This document shows, piece by piece, positions 51,504 through 61,069 of a stretch of DNA of 64,000 nt; the first letter of the stretch is position 1; each line of letters begins with the position of its first letter. The DNA is from Nitzschia sp. DOCU1 (taxonomy: Eukaryota; Bacillariophyta; Bacillariophyceae; Bacillariales; Bacillariaceae). The notes under the pieces are model-generated. The model was not told the DNA's origin and did not search any database. It was given only the letters and a program-made list of their open reading frames with translations. The stretch is from contig OX595991.1 in the NCBI GenBank assembly GCA_951394045.1, positions 2,108,001 through 2,172,000 on the forward strand, written 5' to 3'. Made by a program: the position numbers and the translations under genes.

Positions 51504-52519
51504 ATGGGATCACCCACAATATTTCAAAGAGTCCGACACACGCTTGGAAGAGCCCTTCGAGAGACAGGCCAAGCGTTGGACCGGCTTGGCATTCGGGGAG
51601 AAGCAATCGCGACTTCGAAACGAGTCATTGGAGATGAACCTGTCAAATACGAAGATTTTCTTTCACGGCATCGTCATCAAATGCCACTGTTACGGCGAGG
51701 GAGACCTCGCGTTTCAAAAGACGTTGCCTTTTTGGCGCCCTGTTCGACCTTGATTGGATCGGTCCATGTGGGTGCGGGAAGCTCGATTTGGTACAAGGCC
51801 ATTTTACGAGCGGACAATTGTGAAAATGCCGAAAGCTTTCGTATCAATGGAGAATACAGTCCCGATCAGCAACTGGAGTGGGAGCTCGATCCGGATCGAG
51901 AAAGTCGGCAGAATTCTCGAGCCACTGGCGGTGGAATTTTCATTGGTGAGAATACCAACATTCAGGATGGTTGTATCATTGATGCCGTCAAGGATCATAC
52001 GCGGATCGGCAACGGCGTGACAGTAGGGCACTTGGCGTCCATCCATTCGGCAACAGTCCATGACCATTGTCTGATTGGGATGGGATCCTTGCTACAAGAA
52101 GGAGTAGTAGTCAAGTCAGAGTCGTTGATTGCTGCCGGTGCCAATGTTGCTGCCAATACTGTCGTTGAATCGGGAGAACTGTGGGTAGGTAGTCCAGCAC
52201 GGAAACTGAGAGATTTGACTCCAGCTGAACGGCAGAAACTACACTATCAAGCTAGCGAGGTAAGTCTGTTCTTGGGTGTCGGGGGTATCGTGACACGTCA
52301 GTGACACGGAAAGATCTCAATCACAGCCTGTTCTCCGTTTCATCAATACACTTGTTTCGAGGATAGTATGTTGGGGTTGCTTCAGGACACCGCGATATCA
52401 TGAATCTAGGAGGTAACTTGCCGGATTCGATAGCAGGCTACTTGGAGATGGGTCACGGCGAGTCTGTGGCGGAAGTGGATGATTCCAAGGACACCAAAGC
52501 ACAAGGAGCGCCAAGATAG
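51504..52519 (+). CDS. Gamma-carbonic-anhydrase-like protein, probably mitochondrial, two exons
   Basis: Exon 1 is 51504-52259 and exon 2 is 52367-52519 (107 bp intron), 302 residues. The N-terminal helix (MGSPTIFQRVRHTLGRALRE) is Arg-rich and amphipathic, like a mitochondrial presequence, and matches the start of plant complex I gamma-CA subunits. The left-handed beta-helix runs from ~70 to 235. Of the three zinc ligands, His176 and His181 (VGHLASIH) are present, but the first is Asp160 (NIQDGCIID where active enzymes have a His). A ~35 residue insertion (110-145) sits before it. So it may be a non-catalytic gamma-CAL of respiratory complex I. Role in complex I is inferred from family. Confidence 0.87.
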
Positions 52520-52911
52520 CTCTGGAATGGCCATTAAAGGATAGAATACACCCTATTTTATCTATTCCTATTAATAGCTGCATCTTTTGTAGGCGAACCT
52601 CTAGTCATGCAAACCATACTATGTCCCTGCGGTTCTATCGAGCAGCGAGAATAGGGCAGCCCAGCGAGCCTTAAAGCGTTGAGACTAGGGAACACCCTAC
52701 GAATATCATACAACAAAAGGCAGCAATCGTTGTCCGAGTATCTTCTAGTGGTTACAAGTCGGCTTTCAACCTTCCGGTACGATTTGACAGGCAGAGGTGC
52801 ATAGAGGGTTCTCAGCGCAGCTCTGAACGTGCTGTGAGGGACACTACTTGCAAGGTGCGCGATGATGATCTAAATAGGCTTTTCGCCACACACGTGGAGT
52901 CCAGGAGTCAT
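52520..52911. other. Intergenic between convergent genes, nothing supported
   Basis: 392 bp between the 3' ends of the gamma-CA-like gene and the three-exon membrane protein gene. No open frame of interest. Confidence 0.45.
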
Positions 52912-53658
52912 TTATATGATGTGCACGGATCCTAAAGCTTTTGTAAAAGATTCCGAGAGATTGGTGCAAGCAAGAAAGATCGTACCGATAAGCATGGTGA
53001 AGAATGAGGCTACCAGTAGGAGACTAATAATGGCAATGGTAGTAAGATATGGGCCTGGGAAATTACGTAGATTAGAAGAGTTCTAAAATGTGTAGTATCG
53101 AAATGAAGATGTAAGATCAGCAGTAGAGAGACACATACTGCCGATCCTCGCGCCAGTTAGAGGAAGCCCTCCCCCAATGATCGAGAGCATAGGAAGGAAA
53201 AGGTACCATTGCATGCTTGGCACCAGAAACCATTTAACTTTGGTTCGAGGCAAAATATAGCTGCCGTCAAAGCTTCACCGAAGCTTGACGCTGCGACTGT
53301 CAAAGATGTATTCCATAGAATTACGTATCGTAGTCGCCCATCATGAATCCCTGCTGCTTTCTTACTCAGATGAAGAAGCCCTGGGAGTAGAAGGGGGGAC
53401 GAAACGAGGGGAGGAAGGAGGAGTGGGCTTCATCTTGCATTCTCCAGAGGCTGCTTTAATGAGCAGATCACGGAGAGATATGACAGGTTCCTGATTTCCT
53501 TCGACGTGCTTGAGCAACATTTGACGCTTCATGCGGCGCAAGCCTCTCGAAATCTCGGCCAGTTCTTGACGACGTTCCTCGCTAGACCCTGTCGAATCGA
53601 ACGATCCTTCTCGGGCACGGACGGGGAGAGGTTGATGCTCGAATGATTCAAGATTCAT
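52912..53658 (-). CDS. Three-exon small membrane protein of unknown family
   Basis: Exons 53658-53366, 53272-53139 and 53054-52912; introns 93 and 84 bp; 189 residues. Exon 1 alone reads as a 98-residue protein, but its last codons contain TCTGA|GTAAGA, and splicing there to GAAG at 53273 continues in frame. Exon 2 then joins exon 3 (GTATGT ... CCCAG) with a CTAAT branch-like site in the intron. The soluble N-half has a charged helix (SSEERRQELAEISRGLRRMK) and a Ser/Pro-rich linker. The C-half gives two hydrophobic segments (WFLVPSMQWYLFLPMLSIIG and TTIAIISLLLVASFFTMLIG) and a short tail. I do not recognise it. The splice model rests on phase agreement at both junctions and the resulting membrane pattern. 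Confidence 0.55.
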
Positions 53659-54657
53659 GGTAGTTTCAAAGTGCTTGATAGGCTTGGGGAAAAGGTGCTT
53701 TGGGTAAAGATACGATCTGGCAATAGCAGAAGGCGTAAAGTGGGATTTATGAGCTGGATGGAAAAATGAACAGAACTTTCTCCCACCCTCCATCATCCAT
53801 TTTCGGCGGTCCGCGCGCGGTATCTTTGCTGCCAAGAGGGGGAAAGAAGATCTTGGATGGAATGGTGGCACTTTGCCCTTCCACTCTTTCCGCATCTGGG
53901 ACGTAGAAATGTTTAGAAGGAATTAGTGGATAAGACAAAATTGCAGTGTTCGCTCTCCCAGTTGCGAGATTTTTCGATCCCTGAACCTCATCGTTGTAAA
54001 CCTTGCGCACTTGTCTACTTAACGAGAATGAAGTCGGGTGTCAACCTGGTGTCACATCAACTGTAGGATCGCACCGACCTGTTCGCATAGTAGAAAATAT
54101 ACTAACTGTTACGTAGGAATGAATGGGCAATCTCGGGATAAATACGCCGGGGCCATCTCGCCTTCTCATTTTTCGTGTGCCCGAACGTCTCATTCATCTC
54201 TTCTCTCTCTACTTCGATTCATTGTTGCCAAGTCCTGCATCACACTTCAAGACGGAAGGAAAGGCGAAAACAACAGCGGTCATTCCGACGAGAAAGAGAA
54301 CGGTCGCGAAAGTTCTGGTGACCCGAGGTTTCTGATGAGAGCAACACTTCGTCTTTCCGACCGATCGCGACCACTACAAAAGCGAAGCCAACCACCGCTG
54401 TCGAGAGACCAGCTACTTCAACGAAGCCACTACTAGTATTGGATTTTATGATTGTTCGCCTCTCTAAATTGTAACTCTGTTGGTTTCTTGTCCCTTTGAT
54501 GCCAAGCAAGCTGTCTCCGTGGTCCTTTGTGCATCAGGCCTGGCTCACGTCTTGGGCGGTCGCCACCAAAGGAATGCGTAGTCGTTGATTGAACTCCTTC
54601 TTGATCTAGGTGTTCTCTTTATGCCAACAATCATCCTCATCATTATTATGATCCAAA
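53659..54657. other. 1 kb intergenic, nothing firmly supported
   Basis: Open frames of 60-130 codons exist on both strands (54038-54436 plus, 54240-54509 minus). The minus one includes a hydrophobic run (GLSTAVVGFAFVVVAIG), but no start context, splice continuation or family resemblance supports a gene. Confidence 0.4.
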
Positions 54658-56611
54658 CTACCCTGTGATACTTGGTGCATCCGAAGGAACAAGACTCGGG
54701 ACATCCGAAGGAATCGACGAAGGGACATCGGAAGCGACCAGAGAAGGCCCATCTGCAGGCAAGCTGGTTTTGTGTTGCGTCGGGAAGAGTGAGGGACCAC
54801 CTGATGGCGTACTAGTGGATGGCCAGGATTGTTGTACGCTCGGAGCCTCTGATCTTGCATCGCTTCCTAGTGGGCTGGGGTGAAAACTCGGCGCAGTGGG
54901 GGTTGGAGCACTAGAAGGCAACATCGAGAAGCTCCATTTGTGTTGCGTGGGTAACAGTGAGGGACCATCTGATGGCGTACTACTGGATGGCCAGGATTGT
55001 TGTACGCTCGGAGTCTCTGATCTTGCATCGCTTCCTAGTGGGCTGGGGTGAAAACTCGGCGCAGTGGGGGTTGGAGCACTAGAAGGCAGCATCGAGAAGG
55101 TGGAGGTTGGGAGAAGCGAGGGCATTCCTGAATCGAACATGGACGGAAACTCTGTCTCTGTGCCACTTTGTTCCGCCGAAGGAGAGAAGCTTGGCTCGGG
55201 AGAAATTGAGGGCTCTTTCGTCGGAGCAATGCACTCGTTCTGGAAGGGTTGGCATCGAAGAAGTCTACGGCGTCCCGCCAAAATATAAACACCTTCACAT
55301 TGTAGACTGTCGTCCATTGGGGCTCGTCCATCAATTTTGACAAGATTTCCGCATCCAGTGTTCCCTTCTTCGAGTACACCGCTATTGTACTGATCGTAAA
55401 CAGCGGGTCCGAAACCTTCGCTTTCGTTGTTCACGAACGTATTCCGGAAAAGCACCGTTGAAGAACCCAAATCACAGTTGATTGCCCCACCCTGTGTCGT
55501 TGACAAGATGCATTGATCAATGTAAGGTCGACGTCTACGGAAATGTGCTAGTCCAACGAACAAGTGACACTCACTCCTTCAACCCCGGTGTTGTCCTGGA
55601 AAGTCGATCCATCAATGCTTGCCAAACCGGCTGTGAAGAGTGCGCCACCAACAAAGGAGAAGTTGTCTTTAAAGACTGATTGTGAGATGACGAGATCTCC
55701 CAATTCCGCCAAGTGTAGTGCCCCACCCTCTGAAGCTGCATTCTGGGCAAAAGAGGAATTCTCAATGTCGACATTTGACGTTGAATCGATGGCAAATGCA
55801 CCACCCTGGGTAGCGATTGGGGGTCAGCAACAAATGTCCGAAGCACGAGTTTTGCCCCATCACACGGAACTTACAGCAGTGCTAGCTCTATTACCCAAGA
55901 AAATGGATTGCTTTACAGCAACGGCACATGCTCGGATATGTAAGGCGCCGCCAGTGCCAGCCCGATTTTTTCTGAATGTGCTGAATTCAATGTCAATGCT
56001 CGACCCTTCTTGAGCTACAATGGCACCTCCACTGTCATCATCTGCCGAATTGCTGAGGTTCAAAATCAGTTTTAAGCTGCCGGTGCTGTGTGAATCATAG
56101 GCGACGAGTCGACGTTGTTTAGCATAACTTACTTGTAGAAGACAGTGTTGACCACTTCCAATCCACTCCCCGCTTCCACGGAGATAGAGGACCTAGTGGC
56201 TCCCGATAGGTACATATTAGTCAGTATCAGGCCTGGTGGAGCGGAAGCAACCGTAAAATGACGTCCAGGACAATCAATGATGCACTGTGTGTAGTAATTG
56301 TCCGCACCGAACCGATCTGTAATGGCATCGCATTCGACAATTATTACATCATTGTTTCCGCGGCCAAATACGATTCCATCTGGATACTCGTCTTTTGTAG
56401 GACATCCATCACCACTTATCCGAAATGGACAGAGACTTGCTATTATAAAGGAGTCGTTGATTGCCTGGACCAGCCCCGCCCACGTCTCGTTTGCCAACTG
56501 CGTGCAGCCATTGTATCCTTGTCCAGCGGCGAGCACAGGAAGCACTCCTAAAACCAACACGGTAAAAACCAAGTTTTCCATTGATCTTTGTACTGAGAGC
56601 TTGATGAACAT
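54658..56611 (-). CDS. Secreted right-handed beta-helix protein with Pro/Ser-rich tail, four exons
   Basis: Exons 56611-56133, 56052-55875, 55805-55575 and 55491-54658; introns 80, 69 and 83 bp; 573 residues (a second Met at residue 11 is also possible). A signal peptide (MENLVFTVLVLGVLPVLAAG) is followed by a Cys-bearing region. Then come parallel beta-helix rungs repeating 'G-G-A-[ILF]-x ... I-x-x-S-x-F-x-x-N-x-A': GGAIVAQEG, FSTFRKNRAGTGGALHI, GGAFAIDSTS, FAQNAASEGGALHL, FKDNFSFVGGALFT, QGGAINC-type rungs. The last ~200 residues are a low-complexity PS/PSL tail (PTKEPSISPEPSFSP and similar) with a duplicated 56-residue unit. Similar PS-rich tails occur in diatom cell-surface and frustule-associated proteins. 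Function, probably extracellular or wall-related, is inferred. No membrane anchor. Confidence 0.8.
54773..55108. repeat. In-frame tandem duplication, two 168 bp units inside the beta-helix gene
   Basis: Two copies of a 168 bp unit (about 54773-54940 and 54941-55108) encode nearly identical 56-residue stretches, FSMLPSSAPTPTAPSFHPSP ... VQQSWPS.STPS.GPSL. Differences are a few substitutions. Being a multiple of three, the duplication keeps the frame. Confidence 0.9.
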
Positions 56612-57185
56612 GTTTTGTCTTCAGCACGATATCGCAGTTCTATAGAAAAAGCAATGCGATTGACTTCACGATTTGTTGTTGTGAGTAAAGCAAATGGATG
56701 TCAGGTTTTTGGCTTGTAAGAAGTGCATATCGGCTACTCGGGGAAACTTGGGGTATGTCTTCAGTTGTACCACGACTAGCTTGATGTAAGAAACGATTCT
56801 ATTTTTGGGCCATGTTTGTGAGCTGCCATCCCATTCGGAACCGACCTCCAAGGAAAAAATGAGATTTCACAAACGATGTGCCTCCTTTGTGCCGATCTGG
56901 CTGGCGCGCATCACACATGCTGGTCTCTACTAGCAAACCCCACGAATGACGTTTCGGCAGTCGTGCGCAACAGTTCACGAATCACAATCTGGTGCCTGTG
57001 CTAAAACTAACCGCCTGGCCTTCGCCCACACGGCAAGAAATTCTGCAACTAATTTTGCAGCCAACGAAAAAATCACATGGAGGCCGTCGCAATTGATGCC
57101 AATTTGGTCATCCACTCTCGTCGAATAGGAGGAGAAGCAAAAGTAACACTAGTCGTCGACAAGTCCAGGATACAGGTCCAAGAAG
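56612..57185. other. Divergent upstream region
   Basis: 574 bp between the beta-helix gene (leftward) and the basic nuclear-type gene (rightward). Small frames at 56946-57286 overlap the start of the right-hand gene in other frames and are not called. Confidence 0.45.
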
Positions 57186-58220
57186 ATGAAGATATTTGCC
57201 AAGCGCAAGAAAAAGGCCGCGTCAGCTGGGGCCAACCCCCAAACGACACCGGAACGAAGCACTTTTGCCTCCGACCCGATTGTTGAAGAACTTCTCAAAA
57301 AGGACCCAAAGGAGTGGAATTCCAAAGAGCGCCGGATGATCAAGCGCTATCAGGATCGCAAAAACGAGAGTGAGCAGAGTAAATCAGGATCCACGGGGGA
57401 GACGCAGTCTACGGAAACTGACGAAAAGGAGACTGCTGCCAAAAGTGCAGGAAAGGGCATTGGCAAGGACAACGTCGAGGTGGAAAATAACGAGAGCGGA
57501 CATGACAGTAGCGAAAGCGAAAACAGCAGTGGTAGTGACGATAATGATGACGACAGTAGTTCTGACGGCGTGGGCAAGGAAAAGCCGAAGGACAAATTGC
57601 CTGTTTCGTTGGCAGAGTCGAACGCCAGGCAAGATCTATCGAAGCAAACCAGCTGTGAAAGATGGACTGACGATGCGGAGGTAGACGACACAAAGGACGA
57701 AGAAAATATCGATGGAACAATCGATCCAAAGCACGAAGTATACAAACTGCTCGATAAGCTCAACTCAAAAATGAAACGCACTTTGTCGAGAAAACTCGAG
57801 CGCGAGGGAGCCACAGCTCTGGACGAAGTTCAGAGTGAGGCGGCAAAAATTCTGGGCGGCCCTTCAGAGGATAAAGAGAGTAAGAAACGAGAAGTTGAGA
57901 GCTCAGAAAAAGACTCTGACGCTGCTGGTCCGAGCAAAAAGAAACGGAAGAAAGAAGTCGACTGGAGCAACCTTCCACCCGAGGAGCGACTTCGTCGTGA
58001 AGAACAACGAAAAAAACAGATCGAAGCAGCCGAGCGTCGTGTGAGAGGAGAAGATAAGACACCTGGCTACAAGCACCCTCTGAACTCGGAGCGTCGTCGC
58101 GCGAACAAACGAAAACCGAAGTGGAAAAATGGCTCATCAACATCGGGCACGAGCCCCCCAGTAAAGAATGATCACGATCACTCGGGGTTTCTTCACCGAA
58201 AGCAGAAAATTAACCACTAA
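57186..58220 (+). CDS. Charged, probably nuclear protein of unknown function
   Basis: 344 residues, single exon. The N-terminus is basic (MKIFAKRKKKAASAG). Residues ~20-60 look helical and folded (FASDPIVEELLKKDPKEWNS, KERRMIKRYQDR). Residues 60-150 are an acidic Ser/Glu/Asp/Asn-rich disordered arm (SESENSSGSDDNDDDSSSDG). Residues ~170-200 (DPKHEVYKLLDKLNSKMKRT) and the C-terminal block (VDWSNLPPEERLRREEQRKK, RVRGEDKTPGYKHPLNSERR, RANKRKPKW) look conserved. PSKKKRKKE is a good nuclear signal. The pattern suits a nucleolar or RNA-processing factor, but I cannot place the family. Its 3' end overlaps the next gene, on the other strand, by 11 bp. Confidence 0.65.
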   Translation: MKIFAKRKKKAASAGANPQTTPERSTFASDPIVEELLKKDPKEWNSKERRMIKRYQDRKNESEQSKSGSTGETQSTETDEKETAAKSAGKGIGKDNVEVENNESGHDSSESENSSGSDDNDDDSSSDGVGKEKPKDKLPVSLAESNARQDLSKQTSCERWTDDAEVDDTKDEENIDGTIDPKHEVYKLLDKLNSKMKRTLSRKLEREGATALDEVQSEAAKILGGPSEDKESKKREVESSEKDSDAAGPSKKKRKKEVDWSNLPPEERLRREEQRKKQIEAAERRVRGEDKTPGYKHPLNSERRRANKRKPKWKNGSSTSGTSPPVKNDHDHSGFLHRKQKINH

Positions 58221-58956
58221 TAGACACATTTCCATCCTCCCACTTCTTATGAAATATATGGAAGAGCTGCATGACAGCCCTCGCATCATGTATAGAGTCA
58301 TGTTCACCCTTTTGAAAATCGTCCATTCCGACGTAGTCACGCACGAGTTCTCGAAGCTTTCGCGCACACCACTTATCGTTATGAAAGCGCTGCAATGGTC
58401 GATACAAAGATGTATCTCGTATGCGGTCTTCGGGGAGAATCAGGCAAAGCGCATCGAAATCATTCTCTAGACCATGACCCACAACTATCTTGTCAGTCAA
58501 CAGATCCTCCACATGCTTACGGCATTCCCGAAAGTTCATAGCATTGGGTCCTTTCAAATGCTTTGCTCGGATACCGCTGACACTCGTTCGATAGTCGGTC
58601 ACTCTGTCCTTTACCTTAACGTACGTATCGAACACGACTTGTAAATCCCAATCCACAATGGAAACCCGAGCCAAAGCAGATTGTTTGCCATTGCGCCCTG
58701 TTCCCACCATTTCGCAGTCTATGGCCAAATAATTTCCTTTCTCCTTGTAATCAGGAATCTCATGCCTGCGCCACTTGCCAACACTGTATAGTATTGTCTT
58801 CAGGCTATCATTTACCCGCGGAAGAAGACAACCAATGACAGCACAGATGCAAAGAACATGGATTGCGACAGCATGAATTTTCAGCGGTAATCCTACGACC
58901 ACCGTGGTCAGCAAGAGAGCTAGAGATATTCCAGTCGCATTCTCGTTCATCAGCAT
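58210..58956 (-). CDS. REXO4/ISG20-like DEDDh 3'-5' exonuclease with N-terminal membrane segments
   Basis: 248 residues, single exon. Two hydrophobic stretches (SLALLLTTVVVGLPL, 11-25, and AVAIHVLCICAVIGCLL, 29-45) precede the nuclease domain. All five DEDDh residues are present: D80 and E82 (AIDCEMVG), D166 (GHGLENDFDAL), H219 and D224 (EHDSIHDARA). RVSIVDWDLQVVFDTYVK and VTDYRTSVSGI are the family's conserved strands. Strongly similar to the REXO4-like protein at 62906-63994, which instead has a long basic nuclear arm. It should therefore be an active RNA/DNA exonuclease held at a membrane, which is unusual. Which membrane, and whether the nuclease faces cytosol or lumen, cannot be told. 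Confidence 0.88.
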   Translation of the reverse strand: MLMNENATGISLALLLTTVVVGLPLKIHAVAIHVLCICAVIGCLLPRVNDSLKTILYSVGKWRRHEIPDYKEKGNYLAIDCEMVGTGRNGKQSALARVSIVDWDLQVVFDTYVKVKDRVTDYRTSVSGIRAKHLKGPNAMNFRECRKHVEDLLTDKIVVGHGLENDFDALCLILPEDRIRDTSLYRPLQRFHNDKWCARKLRELVRDYVGMDDFQKGEHDSIHDARAVMQLFHIFHKKWEDGNVSISG

Positions 58957-59255
58957 AAAAGGAGTTGGTTCAAAGGGGCGAGGATGTAGTGATTGTAATC
59001 GGCAAAACGACGAGAAAATTGAAGAAAAGAGTGATGGACTTCGAAAGGTGCGGGGAAAATGAAGTCGTATAGGTCAAAGGGTATGAGCTTGGCGCCTCTC
59101 GCGGGGAGAGTGTTTTGTAAGCCGGCCGAACCCAGCTAATCTAGCTAGAACGCACTATCTGATCCAGAGGATAAATGTAGCCATTCGATTTATCGATGAA
59201 TTTATACGGCAGTAGATTCAGTAGATTCGAACTAGTAACGTTCTGTACAACCAAC

Positions 59256-60086
59256 TCATTTGCCGAGCACTGTGAACGCAATGAGAAGAACGAGGCCCGC
59301 TCCGCCAAGTGCGACGGCATATCCTCCGAGACGGAACTGCAGACTGATATCACTTTCTTTGCCGGCTTTCACCACTTCCAGTTCGAAGTCAAGATCCTGG
59401 TTTGCAGGAATTGGACCAGCTCCGTTTGCACCATAGGCTAGTCCAGACGGAATGGATAGTCGACGTCGTCCGCCAACATTCATCGGCGGAATTTCCCCTT
59501 CTAGTCCTCCCAAAATGCCCAGATCCCACCCTAGTGTGCGGTCAGCCATTAACATTATCAGCATGTCTCTCTGTGAAACAAAAGCCAAGTGCATAATCAG
59601 ATCTTTTTCTTACCTTTGATGACCTGTCCTTTTCCTACAACGAAGCCGAAAGGAGGGCCTTCGTCAGGGACTATAATAGTAATGGCCAGGTTAGTAAATG
59701 AATCGAACATACAAATATGCTTCCCTCGAAATCAATCACGTTGCCCCAAATTAAATATTTCAACAATCCTTTCTCAATCAACAAGGCAGGGCATCGGACG
59801 TACGTGATTGATCGAATACCGTTTCTTTACCAAGCATTCCCTTCTTGTAGGAGCCCACATAGTAGCAGTAAACTGTATCGCCAGGAAGAATGCGGCGCCC
59901 TTGACCCAGGGTAACATCCTCGTACTCCAATCCATTTCTGGCGACGGGCCCAAGAACGAGAAGACTCTTGCCGCCGACCGCCGACTGCAGCGATTTGTTC
60001 GAACGACACGTGAAGGATGACGTGCATGCTGCCCACAATGCCAAAATGAGAAACAACTTGGGGAGAATCTGTCGCAGTTGAATCAT
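59256..60086 (-). CDS. Plastid-type FKBP peptidyl-prolyl isomerase with C-terminal membrane span, three exons
   Basis: Exons 60086-59804, 59670-59614 and 59530-59256; introns 133 and 83 bp; 204 residues from the ATG at 60086. The presequence has a hydrophobic core (LFLILALWAACTSS) followed by F-T, as in plastid-bound diatom proteins. The FKBP domain runs ~54-170: GLEYEDVTLGQGRR, GDTVYCYYVGS, VFDQS-LPDEGPPFGFVVGKG, QVIKGWDLGILGG, MNVGGRRRLSIPSGLAYG, PANQDLDFELEVV. The 57 bp middle exon is needed to complete the fold. After the domain comes a hydrophobic span (YAVALGGAGLVLLIAFTVLG) at the very C-terminus, so the protein may be anchored in a thylakoid or envelope membrane. Isomerase role by family; location inferred. 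Confidence 0.9.
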
Positions 60087-60391
60087 TGTATGATACAATC
60101 GCAGCAAGAACGGAGAGATTTTGAGTGTATCGCAAAGTCTGCCTAAATTCGCATCGACATCATTGTTGGATCCAAAAAAACCCAAGGATGAATGACGAAC
60201 GCGAGCAAGGAGGTGGCGGTAGCGAAGGCGCGTCTAAAACCGTCAATTAACCGCAGTATCCAAACCAAAGATCCAAAACACACGTCATTGTGAATCCATC
60301 CGACAATGACCGCCAGCTGCTTTCCCCACCGGGAATACGACACTTAGAGACATTGATGGTCTTTATTATAGCCTGTCCTTATATGACAGTC

Positions 60392-60429
60392 TCCTATGTG
60401 ACGTATCTGATCAGATACGTCACATAGGA
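60392..60429. repeat. Perfect 38 bp palindrome
   Basis: Left half TCCTATGTGACGTATCTGA is followed directly by its exact reverse complement with no spacer. It contains two inverted TGACGTA elements of the kind bound by bZIP factors. It lies about 306 bp upstream of the FKBP start codon. It could be a cruciform/hairpin remnant, the joined ends of a mobile element, or a regulatory dyad. Confidence 0.92.
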
Positions 60430-60515
60430 AAGACGACATCTCATAGATGTCTTGGCATCGGATGTGTGACATTAACGTGGCTAACACTGGGTTTTAGTGA
60501 GTCATTTTGGTCGTG

Positions 60516-60690
60516 TTGCGAAATCGCCTCTTGCGAAATCTTGGTTGACGAAATTGCGTCTTGTGAAACCTTAGGAAATCTATAGTGTGACGAAAGCGCG
60601 TGTTGCGAAATCGCGTTCTAGTGCCATTTCGCGTCTTGCGAATTCTTGTCTTGCGAAATTGCTTGTTGTGAAATATTGGGAAATCGCATA
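60516..60690. repeat. Degenerate ~15 bp minisatellite
   Basis: About ten imperfect copies of a unit close to TTGCGAAATCGCGTC, some interrupted. Typical variants are TTGCGAAATCTTGGT, TGACGAAATTGCGTC and TTGTGAAATATTGGG. Because 15 is a multiple of three the minus strand shows a false open frame of FRxTRFR type. Confidence 0.8.
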
Positions 60691-60906
60691 GTGATAGACG
60701 GAAGCTACTAGCTAGTACTAGCATCGTCTACTGCAACCGCAAAGTAGCGTAATTTTGATGATAATGCTCTGGCTAGTACTGGCGTCGTTGACGCCGATGC
60801 CCCTGCTATATTCATAAAGTAGTACTATTAGCATAATGATGTTTTATGTCGACGATGACGCCATCTTGAAGTAACGATGTTTTGTCCATTATAAATCTAG
60901 CTAGAC

Positions 60907-60937
60907 TGGTGTTGGTGCTGGTGCTGGTGCTGGTGCT
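60907..60937. repeat. TGGTGC hexanucleotide microsatellite
   Basis: Five consecutive TGGTG(T/C) units (one TGGTGT and four TGGTGC), followed by TGC. Simple repeat, no gene. Confidence 0.9.
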
Positions 60938-61069
60938 GCAGTGTAATGGCTATTGTTATAATGTTTAGGCTAGTACTTGTGTCAACGCCGCTGCAGTTCC
61001 TTTGCCGATCCATAATAGTACTGGCTGCTGGTGGTCCGAGAAGAGCAGTCTTGTTGTGGCTTGACGACA

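Noticed and set aside
59196..59250. tRNA-like GATTCGAAC segment
   Set aside because: No cloverleaf stems could be formed around it.
60494..60724. Arg/Phe-repeat protein on the minus strand
   Set aside because: The frame is generated by the 15 bp minisatellite and has no start context or complexity.
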